In this document: piece by piece, positions 1 through 7,682 of the stretch
Position numbering within the stretch: position 1 is the stretch's first letter
Layout of the letters: every line of letters begins with the position of its first letter
Origin: JALYOC01 sp036675345
Lineage (GTDB): Bacteria > Myxococcota > Myxococcia > Myxococcales > Myxococcaceae
Assembly: GCA_036675345.1 (NCBI GenBank)
Contig: JAKFFE010000038.1
Coordinates: 1 to 61,906 of the forward strand
Direction of reading: 5' to 3'
Length of the DNA stretch: 61,906 nt
The notes under the pieces: model-generated
The model's database searches: none
Told to the model about the DNA's origin: nothing
Seen by the model: the letters and a program-made list of their open reading frames with translations, nothing else
Position numbers and translations under genes: made by a program

Positions 1-208
1 GTACGGGCGGGACGGGGCTGGGCAGTACGGGCGGGTCCGGGTCGGGCGGGTCGGGCGGGTCGGGCGGGCGGGGGGGGGCGGGCAGTACGGGGGGGTCGGG
101 GCTGGGCAGTACGGGCGGGGTCGGGCGGGGTCGGGCAGTACGGGCGGGCGGGGTCGGGCAGTACGGGCGGGCTGGGGTTGGGCAGTACGGGCGGGCTGGG
201 GTCGGCGG
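1..208. repeat. 24-bp G-rich tandem repeat (about 7 units)
   Basis: Units begin with GTACGGG at 1, 25, 85, 109, 138, 161 and 185 and end in GGGCA, so most are 23-24 bp long; the second is expanded to 60 bp with extra CGGGT steps and a run of nine or more G. The plus strand is a succession of G-tracts and has strong G-quadruplex potential. The forward frame of the next gene stays open to the window edge, because the 24-bp unit is a multiple of three and can encode a Gly/Ser/Thr/Leu repeat. It may therefore be a coding repeat of a truncated upstream gene or a non-coding variable-number repeat; I cannot decide. Confidence 0.75.
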
Positions 209-231
209 AGTGGACGGCGGCGAGGCGGGGG

Positions 232-1155
232 ATGGCAGCGGAGGATCGTGAGCGGGTACTGGTGGCCGGCCGACAGCTGGAGCTGGGCGATCTGGAGGAT
301 CAGGTCGAGCAGCACCACGTAGAGACGGGTGAGGAGCTGTTGCTGACTGCGAGGACCTTGCGGCCCCTGCTGATCGCGCTGGATGCGCAGCTGGAGGGGC
401 CAGATGCGTTGACCGTCCTGGAGCAGCTGCGCCGGGACGACCGCACCTGGGCGGTGCCCACGGTGCTGCTCTCCGAGGGAGCCTCCCCCGAGTGGGAGGC
501 ACGGGCCCTGGAGCTGGGGGCCTCGGACGTGATCTCCTCGCAGACGCCGCAGCGGGTCCGGCACGCGCGCCTGGGGCGGCTGCTGCGCGAGGGCCGGGAG
601 CGGATGGCGCTGGCGCAGCTGGCCCAGACCGACGGGCTGACCGGGCTGGCCAACTTCCGCGCGCTCAGTGGTCGACTGGAGCAGGAGTTCAAGCGCGCCC
701 GCCGCTATCGGCACGCGCTGACGGTGGTGATGATCGATCTCGATCACCTCAAGCCGATCAACGATCAGCTGGGTCACGAGATCGGCAACCGGGCGATCGT
801 GGCGTTGGCGCGGCACCTCAAGGACAACCTGCGCGAGGTGGACTATGGCGCCCGCTTCGGCGGGGACGAGTTCGTGGCGCTGCTCCCCTACCAGACCCCC
901 TCCGAGGCCGAGTACTTCGCCCAACGGTTGAGGGCTGGTCTGCGGGGGCTGCGGATCCCCGGCGCGGAGAAGCTGAAGTTGACGGTGAGCATCGGGATCG
1001 CCGGCCACAGGCCCGAGCGTCCCCTCGCCACGGCGGAGGAGCTGCTCGCCCAGGCGGACAGCGCGCTCTACCTGGCCAAGCGGCAGGGCCGGGATCGGGT
1101 CTGCGTGGCGGACGAACACGGCTTCGCGCCGCATGAGGCATCGCATGTCGAGTGA
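232..1155 (+). CDS. GGDEF diguanylate cyclase with degenerate receiver domain
   Basis: Predicted to make cyclic di-GMP from two GTP in the cytoplasm. The C-terminal half is a GGDEF domain: the DGLTGLANFRAL entry, IDLDHLKPIND with the metal-binding Asp, and an intact GGDEF signature at residues 210-214. An inhibitory I-site RxxD (R201-D204) lies exactly five residues before it, so product inhibition is likely. Residues 1 to about 120 look like a receiver fold but lack the paired acidic residues and the conserved Lys, so phosphorylation is doubtful. The frame is open upstream through the tandem repeat (TTG at 178), but ATG 232 sits after a GGCGGGG stretch and just before the folded domain, so I start there. 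Its end overlaps the next gene, implying co-transcription. Confidence 0.88.
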   Translation: MAAEDRERVLVAGRQLELGDLEDQVEQHHVETGEELLLTARTLRPLLIALDAQLEGPDALTVLEQLRRDDRTWAVPTVLLSEGASPEWEARALELGASDVISSQTPQRVRHARLGRLLREGRERMALAQLAQTDGLTGLANFRALSGRLEQEFKRARRYRHALTVVMIDLDHLKPINDQLGHEIGNRAIVALARHLKDNLREVDYGARFGGDEFVALLPYQTPSEAEYFAQRLRAGLRGLRIPGAEKLKLTVSIGIAGHRPERPLATAEELLAQADSALYLAKRQGRDRVCVADEHGFAPHEASHVE

Positions 1156-2872
1156 GCTGGCCGCAGGTTCCAAGGTCGCGATCATCGGCGGAGGGATTGC
1201 CGGCGCGGCGATGGCCTGCTCGGTCCTGCAGAACGCGCGCAGCCGCAACCGGGCGGTGGAGGTCCGGCTTTATCAGGGAGGCGGCGAGGGCCGGGTCTCG
1301 CCCCCGGCGGTCCTGACCGCGGAGTGCCGCTCACGACTGGCCGGGTTGGGATGCCGGGTCCCGCAGGAGTGGCGGGCCCTGGAGCTGCGCGGCATCGAGG
1401 TGATTGCCCAGGGGCAGCGTTCGCTGCTGGAGGCAGGCAGCGGAACGTTGTGGGTGGTGGACCGCTGGGCCGCCGGGCTGTCTGGAACCCAGCAGGTGAC
1501 CCGCGCGTTGACCCAGGTGGCGGTGGCCCAGGGAGTCCGGCTGGTAGAGCGTTCGGTGGACCGGGTGGAGGAGCAGCCCACCGTCCCCGGCGTGCACCAG
1601 CTGGGCAAGAACCCTGGCGATCTGGTGGTCCGCGCCGGCGGCGGAGCGGACCGCTTCCACGCGGTGGTGCTGGCGGGCGGGGCCTCCGCCGGCTTGCGCA
1701 ACAACTTCTTCCCCGGCTTCCAGGGGGCGCCCACCCTGCCGGCGGTGCATGCCCGGCTGCGCCACGGGGTGTTCCGCACCTTCGGGTCCCAGGTGGCGCG
1801 GCTGATCCTCGCGCCCCTTCCGGGGGTGGACGCCTTGTTCCTGCTGCCCGGTCAGGGCTCGACCTACGCGCTGGCCTACGGCCCCACGGTGAGCCCCGCG
1901 GACCTCTGCCAGGCGGTGATGTCCGCCGCCCGCGACGGGCTGGTGGCCGAAGGCTTCGAGCTGGCCGCGTTGGAGATGACCCGGGTTCCCTTCGGCGCTG
2001 GCACCCGGCTGACCGCCCGGGGCCGGCTGGCGGTGGGCACCGCAGCCTTCGGACACCCGCTGCAGCTGGGGATCTCCGACACCCTCGCCTCCTGCACCCG
2101 CGCGGCGGTGGCGCTGACCGAGGTGGGAGGCGCCGCGGACTCGCTGCAGCGCCGCTACGTCCGCGAGTCCCTGGTGGAGCTGCTGGAGGACGCCAACGAC
2201 GGGGCCCGGGCGGTGGGTTGGCTGCGCAAGGCGGGGCGAAGGGCGCCCGCGGCGTTGCAGCGGGCGCGGGAGCGGTCCCGCCCCAGCCTGCCCTTCGCAG
2301 GCGGCATCCTGGGGCTGCCCACCCCCACGCCCAGGGGCGCGCTCACCGCGCTGCGGAGGGCGGCCTTCGTGGAGAGCCTGGTGGGGTTGTTCCTGGTGGC
2401 GATCGATCCCCTGCCCGCCTCGGCGGTGGTCCCCGAGTCGGACCTCTACTACGTGGTGGACGATGACCCCGATGCGCGCGAGGCACTCTCCGGGTTCCTG
2501 GAGAGCCAGGGCGCGCAGGTGGTGGCCTTTGCGGACGAGCTCTCGCTCTTCGCCGCGGTGGCCCGCCGGCCGCCGACCGCGATCCTGCTGGACGTGGTGC
2601 TCAACTGGGTGGACGGGCTGCGCCTGTGCGAGGGGCTCAAGCAGCACCCGCTGACCCGCGCCACGCCGATCTACGTGATGAGCGGCCTGGACCGGCCGCA
2701 CATCAAGCTGCGGGCCAGGGAGGCGGGGGCCGAGGCCTTCATCCCCAAGCCCTTCGACCCGGCCCGGATCCTGGCCATCCTCCGCGGGAGGCCGGAAGGG
2801 GTCTCCACGGTGGTGCCGGTGCCGGAAGCGCGACCGTCCTCACTCCACGACGAGTCCACCGCCGCGCTGTAA
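1145..2872 (+). CDS. FAD-dependent oxidoreductase fused to a response-regulator receiver domain
   Basis: A 575-residue two-part protein. The N-terminus has a Rossmann dinucleotide signature GGGIAG (residues 15-20), and later segments (GTRLTARGRLAVGTAAFGHPLQ) resemble the second FAD-binding stretch of flavin monooxygenases and halogenase-like enzymes. From about residue 433 there is a complete CheY-like receiver: the VVDDDPD acidic pocket, phospho-acceptor Asp483 in LLLD-type context, Ser in YVMSG, and Lys535 in IPKPFD. The substrate of the oxidoreductase cannot be read from sequence. ATG 1145 has GAGG six bases upstream; ATG 1133 is an alternative. It overlaps the diguanylate cyclase gene by 11 bases, so flavin chemistry, phosphorelay and c-di-GMP genes are co-expressed. 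The architecture is unusual; both halves look intact. Confidence 0.8.
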   Translation: MSSELAAGSKVAIIGGGIAGAAMACSVLQNARSRNRAVEVRLYQGGGEGRVSPPAVLTAECRSRLAGLGCRVPQEWRALELRGIEVIAQGQRSLLEAGSGTLWVVDRWAAGLSGTQQVTRALTQVAVAQGVRLVERSVDRVEEQPTVPGVHQLGKNPGDLVVRAGGGADRFHAVVLAGGASAGLRNNFFPGFQGAPTLPAVHARLRHGVFRTFGSQVARLILAPLPGVDALFLLPGQGSTYALAYGPTVSPADLCQAVMSAARDGLVAEGFELAALEMTRVPFGAGTRLTARGRLAVGTAAFGHPLQLGISDTLASCTRAAVALTEVGGAADSLQRRYVRESLVELLEDANDGARAVGWLRKAGRRAPAALQRARERSRPSLPFAGGILGLPTPTPRGALTALRRAAFVESLVGLFLVAIDPLPASAVVPESDLYYVVDDDPDAREALSGFLESQGAQVVAFADELSLFAAVARRPPTAILLDVVLNWVDGLRLCEGLKQHPLTRATPIYVMSGLDRPHIKLRAREAGAEAFIPKPFDPARILAILRGRPEGVSTVVPVPEARPSSLHDESTAAL

Positions 2873-2884
2873 CGCACCGCGCCC

Positions 2885-2911
2885 ATAAAGGGGACAGGCT
2901 ACATTTTCCCC
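2885..2911. repeat. REP-like palindromic element between convergent genes
   Basis: The 50-bp gap between the oxidoreductase-receiver gene and miaA contains AAAGGGGACAGGCTACATTT followed by TCCCC. GGGGA (2890-2894) and TCCCC (2907-2911) can pair around a 12-base loop. The core GGGGACAGGCTAC resembles dispersed REP elements mobilised by REP-associated tyrosine transposases in other genomes (from memory). Only one copy is in this window and no transposase is present, so it is a suggestion; it could also act as a weak bidirectional terminator. Confidence 0.35.
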
Positions 2912-2923
2912 GGCCTCGGGCGG

Positions 2924-3811
2924 CTAAGTGATCCGGTCCAGGAACGGAGGCGGGATGAACACCGCCCCTTGCTCCTTGCGGAACCAGGTCAGCTGCCGCT
3001 TGGCGTAGTTCCGGGTGGACTGCGCGGCCAGCGCAATCCCCTCCTCCAGCGTCAGCCGCCCCTCCACGATCTCCAGGGCCTCCGCGTAGCCCACGCTGCG
3101 CATCGGTGCCGCCTGGCGATGCCCCGAGGCGATCAACGCCCGGACCTCCTCCAGCAGCCCCCCTTCGAACATCCGGCGGGTGCGCGCGTTGATCGCCGCG
3201 TACAGGGCCTCCCGCGGCGGATCGAGCACGAACATCCGGAACGGATACCGCGCGCCGGAGAACGCATGCCGGGCGCGGTGGGCGGAAGCCGTCTCCCCGG
3301 TCAGGGTGTGGATCTCCAGCGCCCGGATGATCCGCACCAGATCCGTGGGAGCGATCCGCGCCGCGGCCTCCGGATCGATCTCCGCCAGCCGGGCGTGCAG
3401 CGCCTCCCTCCCCCCGGCGGCGGCCTCCTCCTCCAGCCGCGCCCGCAGCGCCTCGTCGCGAGGCGGCGCCTCCACCACCCCGTGCAGCAGCACCCGCAGG
3501 TAGAGCCCGGTCCCGCCCACCACCACCACCGGCCGTCCCCGGGCGTGGATCGCGGAGATCGCCTCGTCCGCCAGCGCCTGGTACCGGGCCGCGGAGAAGG
3601 CCTCGCCCGGCTCCACCACCGAGATCAGGTGATGCGGCACCGCGGCCCGCTCCCCCTCCGTCGGCTTGGCGGTCCCGATGTCGAAGTGGCGGTACACCTG
3701 CTGGGAGTCCGCGCTGACGATCTCCGCGCCCATCCGCCCGGCGACCTCAATCGCCACCGCCGTCTTCCCGGACGCGGTCGGCCCCGCGATCACCAGCAAC
3801 TGATTGTCCAC
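2924..3811 (-). CDS. miaA: tRNA dimethylallyltransferase MiaA
   Basis: Transfers a dimethylallyl group from DMAPP to N6 of A37 in tRNAs reading UNN codons. The P-loop GPTASGKT is at residues 10-17, followed by the family blocks VSADSQQVYR, DIGTAKP, VVVVGGTGLYLRVL and, near the end, RNYAKRQLTWFR. The 295-residue length fits the family. I start at GTG 3811 because GAGGG lies four bases upstream and the P-loop then sits near the N-terminus as in other MiaA proteins; an ATG at 3898 would add 29 low-complexity residues and run into the terminator stem of the preceding gene. It is the last gene of a minus-strand run, after the TlpA-like gene, and converges on the oxidoreductase-receiver gene. Confidence 0.95.
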   Translation of the reverse strand: MDNQLLVIAGPTASGKTAVAIEVAGRMGAEIVSADSQQVYRHFDIGTAKPTEGERAAVPHHLISVVEPGEAFSAARYQALADEAISAIHARGRPVVVVGGTGLYLRVLLHGVVEAPPRDEALRARLEEEAAAGGREALHARLAEIDPEAAARIAPTDLVRIIRALEIHTLTGETASAHRARHAFSGARYPFRMFVLDPPREALYAAINARTRRMFEGGLLEEVRALIASGHRQAAPMRSVGYAEALEIVEGRLTLEEGIALAAQSTRNYAKRQLTWFRKEQGAVFIPPPFLDRIT

Positions 3812-3899
3812 GGCGCCCTCGTACCCTCTCGCCGCCGCGCCGTCAGCTTTCCCGGGACCACCCGCCACCTTCTGCGCAGGAGGAGGGAAAGCCCGCACG

Positions 3900-3936
3900 A
3901 AAGAAGGCCCCCGGCGAGCAGCTCCGGAGGCCCCCT
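3900..3936 (-). terminator. Rho-independent terminator after the TlpA-like gene
   Basis: On the minus strand, 23 bases after the thioredoxin gene stops, a GGCC-T-CCGG arm and a CCGG-GG-GGCC arm can form a hairpin with a 9-base loop, followed by TTCTTT. It separates the thioredoxin gene from miaA and suggests miaA has its own promoter or depends on read-through. Confidence 0.5.
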
Positions 3937-3958
3937 GGATTCAAGACGGTCACTGGCG

Positions 3959-4705
3959 CTACGGGGTGGCCGGCTTCTTCTTCCGCAACGGCTTCTTGGC
4001 CACCGGCTTCTTCTTCCCCGCCACCGCCGGCTTCACGGTGGCAGTCCCGGTGCCCCCGGCCAGGGTGGTGCCCCCGGCGTCCTTGCCGGACACCGGAACC
4101 ACGGTGGGCTCGGCAGGGGTGGGGCTGGCCACGCTGATCGATCCCCGCTTGATCCCCAGCGAGTGCTCGATCTCCGAGGCCAGCAGCTCCCCGGCCTCCT
4201 GGTTGTAGCCACGGTGGACCATGCTCACCATCCCGTCCGGCTTGACCATGAACACCGACGGCAGCGGGCTCTGGTTGCCCAGCCAGCGGCGGGCCACCAG
4301 GTTGAAACGATCCTTGAGCACCGGGAAGGTCACCTTGTTGAGGGCGATCAGGTCGTTGATGATCTTCTGCCCCTCCGGCTCGGTGTCGATGGAGACCATC
4401 ACCACCCGCAGCCCGAAGTCCTTGTACTTCTCGTGCAGCATCTGGAGGTACGGCATCTCCTTCTTGCAGGGCGCGCAGAACGACGCCATGAACGAGAGCA
4501 GCACCACCTTCACGTTCTTGTCGGTGGCGTCCGGACCCACCAGGCGATCCAGCCCGACCACCGTCGAACCCACCGCCTCGGCGTTGTAGACGGGGAGGCG
4601 GAAGATGGGGGCTTGGCGACCCACCGCCGGCAGCTCCTCCTGCGCCGCGGCGAAGGGGGACACCACCAGCGCCAGCGAGGCGAGGGCAAGGGCGAATTGC
4701 TTCAT
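3959..4705 (-). CDS. Exported TlpA-like thioredoxin-fold protein
   Basis: Predicted periplasmic thiol-disulfide oxidoreductase. A signal peptide (MKQFALALASLALVVSPFAAA) gives way to an AhpC/TSA-TlpA thioredoxin fold with the redox motif CAPC (Cys77 and Cys80) in FMASFCAPCKKEMPYLQ, and a later cis-Pro region (PLPSVFMVKPDG). The last 30 or so residues form a Lys/Pro/Ala-rich basic tail (KKKPVAKKPLRKKK). TlpA proteins typically keep thiols reduced for cytochrome c or oxidase assembly; the substrate here is unknown. The frame is open further upstream, but ATG 4705 begins the signal peptide and has GGAGAG upstream. It follows hisS by 70 bases. Confidence 0.85.
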   Translation of the reverse strand: MKQFALALASLALVVSPFAAAQEELPAVGRQAPIFRLPVYNAEAVGSTVVGLDRLVGPDATDKNVKVVLLSFMASFCAPCKKEMPYLQMLHEKYKDFGLRVVMVSIDTEPEGQKIINDLIALNKVTFPVLKDRFNLVARRWLGNQSPLPSVFMVKPDGMVSMVHRGYNQEAGELLASEIEHSLGIKRGSISVASPTPAEPTVVPVSGKDAGGTTLAGGTGTATVKPAVAGKKKPVAKKPLRKKKPATP

Positions 4706-4775
4706 CAAGTTCGTGCTCTCCAGGGGTGCCGGGGGACGGGTGACCGACGTTCTCGTCCACCAGCCATTCAAGAAT

Positions 4776-6041
4776 TCAGCGTTGCGGCTTGAGGATACCC
4801 GCAAGTTCGGTGAAACCGACACGGGTCGGCTCACCGCCCGCCATCGGCTTGAGCTCGGCGGCCTGCTCCGCGATCTCCCGCTCGCCCAACACCAGGGCGA
4901 AGCGGGCCCGGGTCTTGTCCGCCCGCTTCATCTGGCTCTTGAGGCTGCCCCCCCGGGTGTCGGTCTCCACCCACACCCCCGCACCCCGGAGCGACGCCAC
5001 CAGCCGGGTGGCGGCATCTTCGGCGACCGCGTCCGCGGTGGCCACGAACAGATCCGGCAGCGAGTCCGGGACCTTGCCGCTCTTTTCCAGCAGCAGGCAC
5101 AGGCGCTCCACCCCGATCGCGAAGCCCACCGCGGGCACGTCCGGGCCGCCCAGGACCTTGACCAGCTTGTCGTACCGGCCTCCGCCGCACACCGTGCTGG
5201 CGGTCCCCAGCGCCGGATCATCGGCCAACAGCTCGAAGGAGGTCCGGGTGTAGTAGTCCAGCCCGCGCACCATCCGCGGATCCAGCTGGTAGGAGATCCC
5301 CAGCAGCTCCAGCCGGCGGCGCACCTCGGCGAAGTGCACCCGGCACGGCTCGCACAGCGAGTCCTGGATGCTGGGGGCGCCCTGGGCGATCTGCTGACAC
5401 TGGGGGTTCTTGCAGTCCAGGATCCGCAGCGGGTTCTTCTCCAGCCGCGTCTGGCAGTCCGCGCACAGCTGGTCCCGCTGTCCCTGGAAGTAGGCCACCA
5501 GCTTCTGCTGATAGTCCGGGCGGCAGGTGTCATCGCCGATCGAGTTGAGGTGCAGGGTGATCCCGGTCAGCCCCAAGCCCTCCAGCAGCCGCACCGCCAG
5601 CTCGATCACCTCCACATCCTGGGCCGGCTCCTTGGCCCCGAACGCCTCCACCCCGATCTGCCAGAACTGCCGGTAGCGGCCGGTCTTCATCCGCTCGTAC
5701 CGGAACATCGGCCCCACGTAGAACCAGCGGGTCAGCGGCTCCTGGTTGAGCACCGAGTGCTCCACATAGGCCCGGACCGCCGGGGCGGTGCCCTCCGGGC
5801 GCAGGGTCAGGCTGCGCTCCGCCTTGTCCAGGAAGGTGTACATCTCCTTGCCGACGATGTCGGTGCCCTCCCCCACCCCGCGGACGAACAGCGCGGTGTC
5901 CTCCACCACCGGGGTGCGCAGCTCTCCGTAGCCGTAGCGACGAAACAGCTCCCGGGCGGTCCGCTCCACGTGCTGCCACACCGCGATCGCGGGCGGGAGC
6001 ACGTCGTTCATCCCCTTCACCCCGGAGATCTTCTGGCTCAC
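4776..6041 (-). CDS. hisS: Histidine-tRNA ligase
   Basis: Class II aminoacyl-tRNA synthetase that charges tRNA-His. It opens with the family-typical GVKGMNDVLPP. Motif 2 lies around WFYVGPMFRYERMKTGRYRQFWQIGVEAFG, the histidine-specific block LVRGLDYYTRTSFE around Arg/Asp is present (VRGLDYYTRTSFE), followed by STVCGGGRYD and motif 3 VGFAIGVERL; the C-terminal anticodon-binding domain starts near residue 325. At 421 residues it is full length. It begins with GTG 6041, which overlaps the psd stop codon (GTGA), and an AGAGG sequence inside psd provides the ribosome site, so translation is coupled to psd. Confidence 0.97.
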   Translation of the reverse strand: MSQKISGVKGMNDVLPPAIAVWQHVERTARELFRRYGYGELRTPVVEDTALFVRGVGEGTDIVGKEMYTFLDKAERSLTLRPEGTAPAVRAYVEHSVLNQEPLTRWFYVGPMFRYERMKTGRYRQFWQIGVEAFGAKEPAQDVEVIELAVRLLEGLGLTGITLHLNSIGDDTCRPDYQQKLVAYFQGQRDQLCADCQTRLEKNPLRILDCKNPQCQQIAQGAPSIQDSLCEPCRVHFAEVRRRLELLGISYQLDPRMVRGLDYYTRTSFELLADDPALGTASTVCGGGRYDKLVKVLGGPDVPAVGFAIGVERLCLLLEKSGKVPDSLPDLFVATADAVAEDAATRLVASLRGAGVWVETDTRGGSLKSQMKRADKTRARFALVLGEREIAEQAAELKPMAGGEPTRVGFTELAGILKPQR

Positions 6042-6883
6042 AGCACCTCTCCGATCTTCTGGCCCATCCGGATCCGGGCCTCCGGGACCAGCGAGGTGTC
6101 CCAGCGGACCTTGTTGGTCTCGAAGAGCAGGATCACCGTGGAGCCCATCTCGAAGCGGCCCAGCTCCTCGCCCTTCTTGATCGGGATCGGCTGCTCGAAG
6201 CGGTGGACCCGCGCCGGCTCCTGGTTGTGGGTGATGATCCGCTCATCGTAGCTGGCGCGGATCCGCGACACGCAGGTGGCGCCCACCGCCACCACCGCCA
6301 GCAGCCCGGCCTGGGTCTTGAGGAAGGTCACCAGCCGCTCGTTGACGCAGAACAGCGCGTCCACGTTGCGCACAGAGCGCGCGTTGACCGGCCAGAACTC
6401 ACCCGGGAGGTAGGAGTAGCCCACGATCTCCCCATCCATCGGGCTGTGGATCCGGTGGTAGTCGCGGGGGGACAGGTAGAGGGTGGCAAACGCCCCGCCC
6501 AGGAACGAATGCGCGGAGGCCTCGTCGCCCAGCAGCTTGCCCACCGGGTACTCGATCCCCTTGGCCTGGATGCAGTTGCCCTCGCGGGCGTAGCCGATCT
6601 GCGAGACCGCGCCGTCCACCGGAGAGACCAGGGTGCGGGCGCCGCCGGCGATCGGCCGCAGCCCCGGCTTGAGCTTGCGGGCGAAGAAGTCTCCCAGCGT
6701 CTGGTAGCCCCCGAAGCCGTGCTCGGCCTCCTCCAGGTCCACCGAGTAGCGCTTGGCGAAGGCCCGCATCAGCAAGCGGTGCACCGGCGCGGGCACCGGC
6801 GCGCGGGTGGCCTTGCCCACCACGGTGGAGACTGCCGAGCGCGGCAACAGCCGCATCAGCTTCATGAAGGTCTGGTCGTTCAT
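6038..6883 (-). CDS. psd: Phosphatidylserine decarboxylase
   Basis: Converts phosphatidylserine to phosphatidylethanolamine at the inner membrane; the proenzyme cleaves itself to create a pyruvoyl group. Seen: the VSPVDGAVSQIG block, RDYHRIHSPMDG with the catalytic histidines, and the self-processing site at Ser248 in FEMGSTVILLFE. The family usually has LGST there; this protein has MGST, with the essential Gly-Ser retained. Length 281 residues is typical of the short proteobacterial form. I use ATG 6883 because the upstream extension starts at a TTG and reads as low complexity. It is followed by hisS with a 4-base overlap and preceded by a lipoprotein gene 60 bases away. Confidence 0.94.
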   Translation of the reverse strand: MNDQTFMKLMRLLPRSAVSTVVGKATRAPVPAPVHRLLMRAFAKRYSVDLEEAEHGFGGYQTLGDFFARKLKPGLRPIAGGARTLVSPVDGAVSQIGYAREGNCIQAKGIEYPVGKLLGDEASAHSFLGGAFATLYLSPRDYHRIHSPMDGEIVGYSYLPGEFWPVNARSVRNVDALFCVNERLVTFLKTQAGLLAVVAVGATCVSRIRASYDERIITHNQEPARVHRFEQPIPIKKGEELGRFEMGSTVILLFETNKVRWDTSLVPEARIRMGQKIGEVL

Positions 6884-6943
6884 CGGAGGCGGTGGTTTGC
6901 CGCCTCGGGGCCCGCCCGTCAACGACGGAGGGGCAACGGACGG

Positions 6944-7669
6944 CTAGTAGCGGATGCTGCCGTCGTCCGGAGCCGGCTGCACCGGGGGCTGGGCCGGCTG
7001 CCCGGACTCCCCGGCGGGCTGGCTCTCCGGCTGCCTGGGCACCCCGCCGTCCGGCAGCCGCAGCGAGGTCGCCGACTGCTTGGCCATCCCGGCGATCTTC
7101 CCCTCCTCCACCACCAGCAGCAGGGTGGTGAAGTCCGGGTGCAGGTCACGGCAGTTGGCGTTGTCCCGCAGCTGGAAGGTGTCCCGCATCCCCACCCCGG
7201 AGACCATCAGCTCCGGGCCGGTCTGGAAGCAGCGGGAGAACCTGGACTGGAACTCGGCCAGGGGCATTCCCACCGCCGGCTGGCTGTAGCCCGCGTCCGG
7301 AACCTCGGCGGCGGCGGCCAGCTGATCGTCGTCCTCGTCGTCCTCTTCGAACACCGGCGCGGGAGGCTGGGCGGGGACCGCGGCGGCGGCGGCCTCCTCC
7401 TCGGCGATCCGGGCGCGCTCGCTGGCGATCTGCGCCAACAACTCCTGGGCCGCCTGCGCGTCGGTGCTGTCCGCGGGCACCTTCCGCAGCAGGCCCTCCA
7501 CCTGGTCCATCTGGGGATCGGAGTAGGCCTCGTCTCCCTGGTTGAGGCGGAGTCGGTCGTGGAGCCCGGAGGCCTCCGCGTACTCCGGCGAGACACCAGA
7601 GCCGCGGCGGCAGGCGGAGGCCGAAGCCCCCACAAACGCGATCAAGGCGAAGGTCAGGAGGGTGCGCAC
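6944..7669 (-). CDS. Putative lipoprotein of unknown function
   Basis: A 241-residue predicted lipoprotein: short signal MRTLLTFALIAFVGASASAC with a lipobox ending at Cys20. The middle (residues about 75-120) is a charged, Ala/Glu/Asp-rich segment (FEEDDEDDDQ) probably unstructured. A compact domain follows (residues about 130-200) containing two cysteines in SRCFQTGPEL and NANCRDLHPDF, then a Pro/Gln/Gly-rich tail. No family was recognised. GTG start 7669 has a GGGGG stretch upstream. It starts 13 bases after the phosphoesterase gene ends, so the two are probably co-transcribed. Confidence 0.7.
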   Translation of the reverse strand: MRTLLTFALIAFVGASASACRRGSGVSPEYAEASGLHDRLRLNQGDEAYSDPQMDQVEGLLRKVPADSTDAQAAQELLAQIASERARIAEEEAAAAAVPAQPPAPVFEEDDEDDDQLAAAAEVPDAGYSQPAVGMPLAEFQSRFSRCFQTGPELMVSGVGMRDTFQLRDNANCRDLHPDFTTLLLVVEEGKIAGMAKQSATSLRLPDGGVPRQPESQPAGESGQPAQPPVQPAPDDGSIRY

Positions 7670-7682
7670 CCCCCGGGTTCTA

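Noticed and set aside
1..208. CRISPR-like array
   Set aside because: Units are short, contiguous and have no unique spacers; this is a simple tandem repeat.
2873..2923. Insertion-sequence remnant at the palindrome
   Set aside because: No transposase fragment or target duplication is visible; only a short REP-like core remains.
2969..4792. 607-codon plus-strand open frame across miaA and the thioredoxin gene
   Set aside because: It is antisense to two clear genes; its Arg/Gly/His/Pro-rich product is a codon-bias shadow.
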